From assembly GCF_013456555.2 (NCBI RefSeq), contig NZ_CP059154.1, positions 558,001 to 622,000 on the forward strand: a DNA stretch of 64,000 nt. The letters are read 5' to 3'. The position numbers and the translations under genes were made by a program. The notes below the pieces were generated by a model that did no database searches, was not told where the DNA came from, and saw nothing but the letters and a program-made list of their open reading frames with translations. Shown one piece after another: positions 44,428 through 51,589 of this stretch. The stretch comes from Natrinema zhouii (GTDB lineage: Archaea > Halobacteriota > Halobacteria > Halobacteriales > Natrialbaceae). Every line of letters begins with the position of its first letter. Positions within the stretch are counted from its first letter, which is position 1.

Positions 44428-46896
44428 ATGTCTCCCGACCTGGCGATGGTCGTCGCCGCGGTCGCGCTGCCGTTCATTGCCGCAGCACTGACGCCGCTGT
44501 TCTTTCGCGTCCTCGGTGAGGGAACCGGGTTCGCGGGAACCGTCGTTGCACTGGCGTCGTTCGGCCTCCTCGCGACCCAGTACGGAAGCGAGGGAAGCGT
44601 CGCCCTCGAGTGGATCCCAGCGCTGAATATCGCGCTCCGATTCCACGTGGACGGCTGGGCACTGTTGTTCGCGCTGCTGGCCTGTGGGATCGGCGCGCTC
44701 ATCTTCACTTACTCGCCCGCGTACATGCACGGACAGGCGGGACTCGTCAGGTACTACGCCGCCCTGCTCGCCTTCATGGGTTCGATTGTCGGCGTCGCAC
44801 TCGCAGCCGACCTGATCTCGATCTTCCTCTTCTGGGAACTCACCAGCCTCGCGTCGTTCGTCCTGATCGGCTACTACACCGCCGACGACTCCTCGCAGTA
44901 CGCCGCCCGGATGGCCATGTTCATCACCGTCGGCGGCGGCCTCTTCTTGCTCGTCGGGTTCCTCTTCCTCTCGATCGTCGCCGGCGACGTCCTCGGTCCC
45001 GGAGCCGCGTTCGATCTCGCCGCGATGCTCGAGGAGTCCGACGCGATGGCGGCGGCCCTCCGAGAACGGGGCCTGTTCCTGCCGGTGCTCGGGCTGCTCG
45101 CGATCGGCGCTGGGACCAAGTCCGCGCAGGTCCCGCTGCACTTCTGGCTGCCCAACGCGATGGCGGCACCCACGCCCGTCTCGGCCTTCCTCCACTCCGC
45201 GACGATGGTCAAGGTCGGCGTCTACTTCATCGGTCGCGTCCGTCCGATGCTCGTCGGCCCCGAGTGGCTCTTCCTGTTCGCGACGCTCGGCCTGACGACG
45301 ATGACCGTCTGTGCGATCATGGCCGTCGCGTCGACGGACATCAAGGAACTGCTCGCCTACTCGACGGCGAGTCATCTCGGGCTGATGGTCGCCGGTTTCG
45401 GCTTCACCTCCGTCTACGGCGCGGAGACCGGCGTCTTCCACCTGCTCAACCACGCCCTGTTCAAGGCCGCCCTGTTCTTGGTGGCCGGCATCGTCGCCCA
45501 CGAGGCCGGGACCCGCGAGATCACCAAGCTCGGCGGGCTCCGCCACGATCTGCCGGTAACGGCGGTGATCACCACGGTCGTCGCGCTCAGCATGGCCGGT
45601 ATCCCCCCGTTCAACGGATTCTACTCCAAGGAACTGCTCTTCGAGGCCGCCGTCGAGGCGAGCCACCACCACGACATCGGGATTCTGGGCTGGCTCTTCC
45701 CCGCCGTCGCCGTCTTCGGTAGCATCTTCACCGTCCTCTACTCGCTGCGATTCCTCTCGCTCTTCTTCGGCGAGCGACCCGAGGCGCTGGGCCACGTCCA
45801 CCGCCCGCCCGTCACTCTGCTCGTTCCGCCGACAGTGCTGGCGCTGCTCGCCGCGGTCGTCAGCGTCGACCCCCAGCTCGCCGTGGACGCGATCGTTCAA
45901 TCCGGCCTCGAGGCGACGGCGGTCGATCCCCAGGAGATGCACGTCGGCATCCCGACATCGTACTCGACGCCGGTGGGGATGAGTGCGGTCACGATCGGCG
46001 TCGGTCTGGTCGCGTACCCGTTCTACGGGCGACTCCACGACGGCATCCGCGGATTCGTGGGTTCGACACCGCCGATCCGTCCGAACTGGTGGTACGACAC
46101 GATCGTCGAGGGGCTCTCCGACGAGGGCCGGTCGTTCGCCGAATACGTCCACGACGGCCACCTCCGGACCTACGCGTCGTGGACGCTGTGCGCGACCTGC
46201 GCGCTGGCCCTCACGGGGTTCGTCGCAGCCGGGGCCATCGCACCGGCCGAGTTCGGCCTCGAGGCGACCCCGTCGATCACGCTCGTGTTGCTCGTCGCGG
46301 TCGTCGGCGCGCTCGCCGTCGTGCTCTCCGATACGCACGTCGCGGGCGTCCTCACGCTCTCGATCCTCGGCTTCATGATCGCGATCTTCTACATCCTCGC
46401 GAGCGCGCCCGATCTCGCGCTGACTCAGCTCGTCGTCGAGACGCTCGTGCTCGTTATCTTCTTGCTCGTCATCGAGGAGATTCCGTCGTCCGACCGAATC
46501 GAAATCGGAGCGCCCGTCCGCGACGTCGTCCTCTCGCTCGCGGTCGGTGCGACCGCGTTCGTCACGGTGCTCGTTACGACCGGCGCGCGCCCGGACGGCT
46601 CGAGCGACATCGCCCGCTACTACGCCGAACGGGCCGTTCCCGAGGGCGGCGGCACCAACATCGTCAACGTGACCCTCGTCGACTTCCGCGGCTTCGACAC
46701 GCTCGGCGAGCTCGCCGTGGTCGCGCTGGCCGCGATTTCGATCCTGACGCTGATCGTCATGCGGGGTCGCAGCGAGGGCGACGCACTCACTGATATGCCG
46801 AACGGGAACAACGAACTGACCGACGACGAACTACCGGACGACGAACCGGCCGGAACCCGTCGCGACGGCGGCAGTTCCGGAGGTGACGACGAATGA
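44428..46896 (+). CDS. mnhA: Mrp Na+/H+ antiporter subunit A
   Basis: This is the largest Mrp subunit, 822 residues. The NuoL-like part (about 1-500) carries the antiporter helices: IFLFWELTSLASFVLIGYYT, the Lys-containing GAGTKSAQVPLHFWLPNAMAAPTPVSAFLHSATMVKVGVY, and NHALFKAALFLVAGIVAHEAG. The C-terminal part (about 590-780) matches DUF4040/MrpA (TLSILGFMIAIFYILASAPDLALTQLVVETLVLVIFLLVIEEIP). The last 50 residues are an acidic tail. It exchanges Na for H across the cytoplasmic membrane together with the other six subunits, which follow in canonical order A to G with overlaps. Confidence 0.96.
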   Translation: MSPDLAMVVAAVALPFIAAALTPLFFRVLGEGTGFAGTVVALASFGLLATQYGSEGSVALEWIPALNIALRFHVDGWALLFALLACGIGALIFTYSPAYMHGQAGLVRYYAALLAFMGSIVGVALAADLISIFLFWELTSLASFVLIGYYTADDSSQYAARMAMFITVGGGLFLLVGFLFLSIVAGDVLGPGAAFDLAAMLEESDAMAAALRERGLFLPVLGLLAIGAGTKSAQVPLHFWLPNAMAAPTPVSAFLHSATMVKVGVYFIGRVRPMLVGPEWLFLFATLGLTTMTVCAIMAVASTDIKELLAYSTASHLGLMVAGFGFTSVYGAETGVFHLLNHALFKAALFLVAGIVAHEAGTREITKLGGLRHDLPVTAVITTVVALSMAGIPPFNGFYSKELLFEAAVEASHHHDIGILGWLFPAVAVFGSIFTVLYSLRFLSLFFGERPEALGHVHRPPVTLLVPPTVLALLAAVVSVDPQLAVDAIVQSGLEATAVDPQEMHVGIPTSYSTPVGMSAVTIGVGLVAYPFYGRLHDGIRGFVGSTPPIRPNWWYDTIVEGLSDEGRSFAEYVHDGHLRTYASWTLCATCALALTGFVAAGAIAPAEFGLEATPSITLVLLVAVVGALAVVLSDTHVAGVLTLSILGFMIAIFYILASAPDLALTQLVVETLVLVIFLLVIEEIPSSDRIEIGAPVRDVVLSLAVGATAFVTVLVTTGARPDGSSDIARYYAERAVPEGGGTNIVNVTLVDFRGFDTLGELAVVALAAISILTLIVMRGRSEGDALTDMPNGNNELTDDELPDDEPAGTRRDGGSSGGDDE

Positions 46897-47357
46897 CGAC
46901 GGTCATCATGCGCACGACCGCTCGAGCGATCGTCCCGATCATCCTGGTCGTCGCGATCTCGCTGTTCTTCGAGGGACACAACCTCCCCGGCGGCGGGTTC
47001 ATCGGCGGCGTCCTCACGGTGACGGCCTTCGCGATCGTCTACATGGCCTTCGGGCTGGACTTCCTCGAGCGGGGAATCCTGGGTCGCGACGTCGATCCGG
47101 GCAAGGAGCCCTCGCGGGACCGCGTCGTCGTCGCCTACCGCCGGCTCTTCGCCTACGGCTTCGCGATCGCGGTCGCCAGCGGACTCGCACCGTTGCTGTT
47201 CGGTCGCAGCTTCCTCACGCAGACGTTCGTCATGCTCGAGGGAGTCCCGATCTACGATCACCTCGAGGTCGCGAGCGCGCTGGCGTTCGACTTCGGCGTC
47301 TACTGCGTGGTCGTCGGTGGACTGCTCACGATCCTCTCGGTGGTGGGTGCGGAATGA
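46893..47357 (+). CDS. mnhB: Mrp antiporter subunit B
   Basis: The 154-residue MnhB protein has four helices and the family motif FFEGHNLPGGGFIGGVLTVTAFAI. It overlaps mnhA by 4 bases (ATGA) and mnhC by 4 bases, so translation is coupled. It forms part of the membrane complex that pairs with the MrpA C-terminal domain. Confidence 0.95.
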   Translation: MTTVIMRTTARAIVPIILVVAISLFFEGHNLPGGGFIGGVLTVTAFAIVYMAFGLDFLERGILGRDVDPGKEPSRDRVVVAYRRLFAYGFAIAVASGLAPLLFGRSFLTQTFVMLEGVPIYDHLEVASALAFDFGVYCVVVGGLLTILSVVGAE

Positions 47358-47707
47358 CGGCGATCGTCCTCGCGGCCGCAGTCGGCGCGCTGTTCGCCCT
47401 CGGGACCTTCCTCCTCCTGCGGCGGGACCTGATCCGCGTCGTCTGGGGACTCGCGATCATCAGCCAGGCCGCGAACCTCTACCTGCTGTCGATGGGCGGG
47501 ATCGCGCCGGCGGTCGCCGACTCGGTCCCGATCCTCGCCGGCCACGGCGAGCACGTCCCGGAGACGGCCGATCCGCTGGTCCAGGCGCTCGTGTTGACCG
47601 CCATCGTCATCGGCTTCGGGATGACCGCGTTCGCGCTCGTCCTGTCGTATCGGGTGTACGAGGAACACGACACGCTGGACGTGACGAAACTCGGTGATCG
47701 CGAATGA
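47354..47707 (+). CDS. mnhC: Mrp antiporter subunit C
   Basis: The 117-residue protein is NuoK-like, with three helices and the motifs WGLAIISQAANLYLLSMGG and DPLVQALVLTAIVIGFGMTAFALVLSYRVYE. It starts inside the mnhB stop and ends overlapping a 34-codon ORF. In Mrp it lies between the A and D antiporter modules. Confidence 0.95.
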   Translation: MTAIVLAAAVGALFALGTFLLLRRDLIRVVWGLAIISQAANLYLLSMGGIAPAVADSVPILAGHGEHVPETADPLVQALVLTAIVIGFGMTAFALVLSYRVYEEHDTLDVTKLGDRE

Positions 47708-47808
47708 CGGCGATCGAGACGGTGACGACAGCGATGATGACGACGCTGACGGTGATAATGACTGATCGAAAACGGACGCTGACGGCACCGACGGGTGATC
47801 GCCGATGA
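47704..47808 (+). CDS. 34-codon coupled mini-ORF between mnhC and mnhD
   Basis: The ORF begins with an ATG that overlaps the mnhC stop (ATGA) and ends with a TGA that overlaps the mnhD ATG (ATGA). It encodes MTAIETVTTAMMTTLTVIM and a basic end (TDRKRTLTAPTGDRR). Its first four codons (MTAI) repeat the opening of mnhC. It may be a real micropeptide or only a relay that carries ribosomes from mnhC to mnhD. Composition is Thr/Met-rich, unlike its neighbours. Confidence 0.4.
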   Translation: MTAIETVTTAMMTTLTVIMTDRKRTLTAPTGDRR

Positions 47809-49454
47809 CGACGACGCCCGTCGGCACGGAATCGACGCTCGTGATCGCACCGATGCTGGTCGTACTCGTCGCGGCCGTCGGGACGCTGTTACTCGGCCAA
47901 CGTCCGCGGGCTCGAGCGGTCGTGAGCCTCGCCGGCGGGGCAGGCTACGCGATCGCGGTCGCGGCGATCGACTGGTATATCGTCCTCGCACCGGACGCGC
48001 CGGGGATCGCGACCTACCAGGTCGGCGACTGGCCGGCGCCCTTCGGCATCACGCTCGTCGCCGACGGCCTCTCGGCGTTCATGCTGACGATGGTCGCGAT
48101 TCTCGGCATCGCATCGCTCGTCTTCTCGACTCGCCACCTCCCCGGCGGCGAGGGACGCAGTTACTACTTCCCGCTCTTTCACTTCCTCGCGCTGGGGGTT
48201 ACCGGTGCCTTCCTCACGGGCGATCTGTTCAACCTCTTCGTCTGGTTCGAAGTAATGTTGATGGCCAGTTACGTCTTCGTCGCCTACAGCGGCGGCCCCC
48301 AGCACACCCGTGCCGCGTTCTGGTACGTCACGCTCAACCTGCTCGCCAGCGCCATTTTCCTGCTCGGCGTCGGCGGGATTTACGCGACGACGGGGACGCT
48401 CAACATGGCCGATCTCGCCCAGCGCCTCGCCGAGCCGGCGGCCTACGGCCTCGATCCGATTCCGGTCGTCGGCCTCCTCGGCTTGCTCCTGTCCGTCTTC
48501 GCGATCAAGGCCGGGCTCGTCCCCTTCCAGTTCTGGATCCCGACAGCCTACCGGGCCGCGCCGCCACAGATCACCGCACTGCTGGCCGGCGCGACCAAGA
48601 AGGTCGGCATCTACGCCATCATCCGGCTCTCCTTTACCGTGTTCGCCGGCGCGGAGGTCGCCGTCGACCTGCCGCTCCCGCTGGTAGACGTGGCCATCGC
48701 GGGCGACTCGCCGCTGCCGTTCGTCGGCGCGGCGCTGTTCGTCATGGCCACCGGCAGCATCCTCGTCGGCGGCATCGGGGCCGTCGGCCGCGACTCCATG
48801 GAGGGCGTCTTCGCCTACTCGAGCATCGGCCAGGTCGGCTTCATCGCGATCCCGGTCGCCATCGCGGCGACGACGACCGGTCCGGCGCTCCGAGAGTTCG
48901 CCATCGTCGCGGCGCTGGTGTTCGCCCTCAACCACACGCTGGCGAAGGGACTGCTCTTCCTCGCAGTCGGCACGGTCCGGTCGGCAACCGGGACGAGCCG
49001 CTTCGCCGACCTCGGCGGACTGGCCGGCCGATCGCCGCCGCTGGCGATTGCGGTGTTCGTCGCCTCGCTCGCGCTCGTCGGGATCCCGCCGCTCTCGGGC
49101 TTTTTCGGCAAGTTCCTCGTCTTCGACGCCGCCGCTCGAGCGGGGGCCGGTCCCGTCCTCGTGCTCTTGCTCGTCGGGTCGCTGTTGACGATCGCTTACG
49201 CGACCCGGATGTGGAATCAGAGCTTCTGGGGCGCGCGGACGCCGGCCGTGGAAGCCGCGACAGTGGATTCCGTCCAGGTAGCCGTGCTCGTCGTCCTCGC
49301 GGTGGCTATCGTCGCGGTCGGCGTCGGCTTCGAACCGGTCTACGAGTTCGCGGAAACGGCCGCCGAGGCCGCGCTCGACACCGAGGGATACGTCGACGCC
49401 GTCGATCCACAGGACGTGAGCGAACTGGGCGACTCGGGCGGGGGTGAGCACTGA
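47805..49454 (+). CDS. mnhD: Mrp antiporter subunit D
   Basis: The 549-residue protein is NuoN/NuoM-like with about 14 helices. Motifs are NLFVWFEVMLMASYVFVAYSG (Glu), KAGLVPFQFWIPTAYRAAPPQITALLAGATKKVGIY (key Lys residues), SIGQVGFI, NHTLAKGLLFLAVGTV and GIPPLSGFFGKFLVFDAA. It is an antiporter-like proton or sodium channel module of the complex. Its ATG overlaps the mini-ORF stop, and its stop shares one base with the mnhE start. Confidence 0.96.
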   Translation: MTTTPVGTESTLVIAPMLVVLVAAVGTLLLGQRPRARAVVSLAGGAGYAIAVAAIDWYIVLAPDAPGIATYQVGDWPAPFGITLVADGLSAFMLTMVAILGIASLVFSTRHLPGGEGRSYYFPLFHFLALGVTGAFLTGDLFNLFVWFEVMLMASYVFVAYSGGPQHTRAAFWYVTLNLLASAIFLLGVGGIYATTGTLNMADLAQRLAEPAAYGLDPIPVVGLLGLLLSVFAIKAGLVPFQFWIPTAYRAAPPQITALLAGATKKVGIYAIIRLSFTVFAGAEVAVDLPLPLVDVAIAGDSPLPFVGAALFVMATGSILVGGIGAVGRDSMEGVFAYSSIGQVGFIAIPVAIAATTTGPALREFAIVAALVFALNHTLAKGLLFLAVGTVRSATGTSRFADLGGLAGRSPPLAIAVFVASLALVGIPPLSGFFGKFLVFDAAARAGAGPVLVLLLVGSLLTIAYATRMWNQSFWGARTPAVEAATVDSVQVAVLVVLAVAIVAVGVGFEPVYEFAETAAEAALDTEGYVDAVDPQDVSELGDSGGGEH

Positions 49455-50059
49455 TGCGAGTGCGAACCTGGCCAGTCGCCGGTGTCGTCTTCGCGGTTCT
49501 GTGGGTGTTCGTCGTCGGACAGTCGCTCACTCCGATCTCGCTCCTCCGGGGCTTCCTCTCGGGACTCGTCGTCGGCCTCCCGGTCGCGTACGTCTTCCGG
49601 CGGCTGTACGGCAAGTACGTCGATCTCGGCCGCGGGGCTCGAGCGCTCCCCTACGCCGGGCTCTATCTCGGTACGTTCACCTGGGAGCTCCTGCGGGCGA
49701 ACCTCGACGTCGCCTATCGAGTGCTCTCGCCCGGCATGCCGATCGAGCCCGAGGTGATCCTGGTGCCGCTCCGGGTCGAATCCGATATCGCGATCACCGT
49801 CATCGCCAACAGCATCACGATCACGCCCGGGACGGTGACGCTGGACTACGACGACGAGACGAATTCCCTCTACGTTCACGGCGTCAACGGCCGCGATCCC
49901 GAAGCGATCGCCGAGCCGATCCGGACCTGGGAGAACTACGCCCTCGAGCTGTTCGACGAGGACGCGTCGCCGTCGGACCCGCCGCCCGAAATCGTCGTCT
50001 CCGGCGGGGAAAGAGACAGTACCACGGGTCCCAAAGGCGGAGGTGTCGACGATGACTGA
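49454..50059 (+). CDS. mnhE: Mrp antiporter subunit E
   Basis: The 201-residue MnhE protein has two or three N-terminal helices and the motif LYLGTFTWELLRANLDVAYRVLSP, followed by SITITPGTVTLDYDDETNSLYVH. The acidic C-terminal tail is longer than in bacterial MnhE. It starts at the last base of mnhD and overlaps mnhF by 8 bases. MnhE is needed for complex assembly and function, but has no known catalytic role. Confidence 0.94.
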   Translation: MRVRTWPVAGVVFAVLWVFVVGQSLTPISLLRGFLSGLVVGLPVAYVFRRLYGKYVDLGRGARALPYAGLYLGTFTWELLRANLDVAYRVLSPGMPIEPEVILVPLRVESDIAITVIANSITITPGTVTLDYDDETNSLYVHGVNGRDPEAIAEPIRTWENYALELFDEDASPSDPPPEIVVSGGERDSTTGPKGGGVDDD

Positions 50060-50342
50060 GAGCGATCCAGCCGCCCTCGAGATGGCAATCCGGGCCGCGT
50101 TAGTCCTCGTTAGCGGGCTCTGTGTGCTCTGTGGCTACCGCGTGATCCGCGGGCCGACGAACCCCGACCGCGTGGTCGCGCTCGACGCCATCGCGACGAA
50201 CGTCGTCGCGATCGCGGTCCTGTTCGCCCTCCTGACCGACCGGGGACTCTTCATCACCGTGAGCCTCGTGCTCGCGATCATCGGCTTCATCGCGACCGTC
50301 GCGGTCGCCAAGTTCGTCACCGAAGGCGAGGTGATCGAATGA
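50052..50342 (+). CDS. mnhF: Mrp antiporter subunit F
   Basis: The 96-residue protein has three helices and the motif GPTNPDRVVALDAIATNVVAIAVLFALLTD, typical of MnhF. The ATG at 50052 gives MTESDPAALEM; a GTG at 50043 is the alternative. It overlaps mnhE by 8 bases and mnhG by 4. Confidence 0.93.
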   Translation: MTESDPAALEMAIRAALVLVSGLCVLCGYRVIRGPTNPDRVVALDAIATNVVAIAVLFALLTDRGLFITVSLVLAIIGFIATVAVAKFVTEGEVIE

Positions 50343-50740
50343 TTCATACCGCCGTCATCATCGCGCTGATCGTCGTCGGCGTCTTCTTCCTGACCGTCGG
50401 CACGGTCGGCCTCTTGCGCCTGCCAAACGTCTACAACCGGATGCACGCCACGAGTAAGCCGACGACGCTCGGCACTGCCGCGATCTTCCTCGCCGGCTTC
50501 GTCGAGTTCGGGCCCGGCTCGGAAGGCCTGACTGCGCTCATCGGGATCGTCTTCCTCTTCCTGACGGTGCCGACGGGCGCGCATATGATCGCCCGCGCCG
50601 CCGAGCGGATCGGGATCCCCTTCCTCGGGAGCGTTACCTGGCCCGACCCGAACGCGGTCGAACGGTCGGAGCGATCCGAGCGTGTCGATCGGCCCGACCG
50701 CGCCGAACGATCGGACGAGACAGAACCGACCGACGACTGA
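50339..50740 (+). CDS. mnhG: Mrp antiporter subunit G
   Basis: The 133-residue MnhG protein has three helices and the motif LLRLPNVYNRMHATSKPTTLGTAAIF, followed by FLFLTVPTGAHMIARAAERIG. The last 30 residues are a charged tail rich in Arg, Ser and Asp. It ends the operon. The convergent SHOCT gene is eight bases away. Confidence 0.95.
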   Translation: MIHTAVIIALIVVGVFFLTVGTVGLLRLPNVYNRMHATSKPTTLGTAAIFLAGFVEFGPGSEGLTALIGIVFLFLTVPTGAHMIARAAERIGIPFLGSVTWPDPNAVERSERSERVDRPDRAERSDETEPTDD

Positions 50741-50748
50741 AATTTCCG

Positions 50749-51261
50749 TCAGCGTTCGTACTCGAGGTCTCGATCTTCGTCCCGCTCTCGGTCATCGTTC
50801 CGATCCCGCTCTCGGTTACGCTCCCGCCCTCGAGCCCACTCCTGTGCCCCCTCGAGCGTCTCGGTATCCAGTAGCTGCTCGAGTTTGCGCTCGAACTGCT
50901 CGTCGGTCAACTCGCCGGCGGCGTAGCGTTCGCGAAGCGTCTCGAGGGCGTCACGTGTGTTCGTTCCGGAGTCGGTCGCCGTCGTCTCGGGTTCCGAAAC
51001 CGTCTCCGATTCGTCCGTGCCCACGTAGTCGTCGGCCCATTCCCGCTGATCCTCCTCGTCGCCGAACAGGATCGCAACTAACGGCACGACGGCGACGTAG
51101 CCGACGAGCAACGCGGCGAGCCACCACGACTGGCCCGTGAACATCGCACCGAGCCAAAACGCCGTCACGAGCAGCGACGCGATTCCGGTCGCGTTCTCAC
51201 GGAGGCGGGTTACCGGGGTATCCGCGTCGCGCTCGCGATCGGGCCTCTCGATCGCATCCAT
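50749..51261 (-). CDS. SHOCT-domain membrane protein
   Basis: The 170-residue protein has two hydrophobic helices (IASLLVTAFWLGAMF and WWLAALLVGYVAVVPLVAILF). An acidic linker leads to a SHOCT domain at about 102-132 (ALETLRERYAAGELTDEQFERKLEQLLDTE). The C-terminus is an Arg/Asp/Glu repeat tail (about 145-170). SHOCT domains bind nucleic acids or other proteins in some cases; this one is uncharacterised. It resembles a second SHOCT protein at 61675-62154. Confidence 0.82.
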   Translation of the reverse strand: MDAIERPDRERDADTPVTRLRENATGIASLLVTAFWLGAMFTGQSWWLAALLVGYVAVVPLVAILFGDEEDQREWADDYVGTDESETVSEPETTATDSGTNTRDALETLRERYAAGELTDEQFERKLEQLLDTETLEGAQEWARGRERNRERDRNDDRERDEDRDLEYER

Positions 51262-51339
51262 AGGGAATCCATCGTTCGGCTACCGGAAATACGTTATCGG
51301 CTCGAGGTGTTACTAAATCAGTCGCCAGCACTCCATTAC

Positions 51340-51589
51340 TCAGACACAGTCGTAGAGGACGAGCAGTCCAGTGAACGCTATCCGTATCGGCCGTCGCCAC
51401 TCCGTAAGCGCGTCGGTTCCGTGGAACCACACCAGAATCACGAGGAACGACCCGACGCCAGTCAGCGCGAATGCGCTGCCGACATAGAACGACGCGACCG
51501 GAGAACCGTCGGAATCGCCACGCTGAGTTCGACGGCAATTCGAGAGCGCCGTCGCTAGTGGACTGTGGACGACAGAGGAGAGCGAAGCG
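51340..51589 (-). pseudogene. possible relic of a small two-helix membrane gene
   Basis: Downstream of the RecJ-like gene a frame reads GDSDGSPVASFYVG, SAFALTGVGSFLVILVWF, HGTDALTEWRRPIRIAFTGLLVLYDCV. This looks like two membrane helices with a polar turn. No ATG, GTG or TTG stands in a sensible place ahead of it (the nearest start in frame lies inside the upstream gene). It may be a gene that has lost its start, or chance. The rest of the 328-base spacer holds nothing. Confidence 0.3.

Noticed and set aside
44410-46338. 642-codon open frame on the minus strand opposite mnhA
   Set aside because: It is very rich in Asp, Arg and Glu because it is the complement of membrane-helix codons; mnhA is complete on the other strand.
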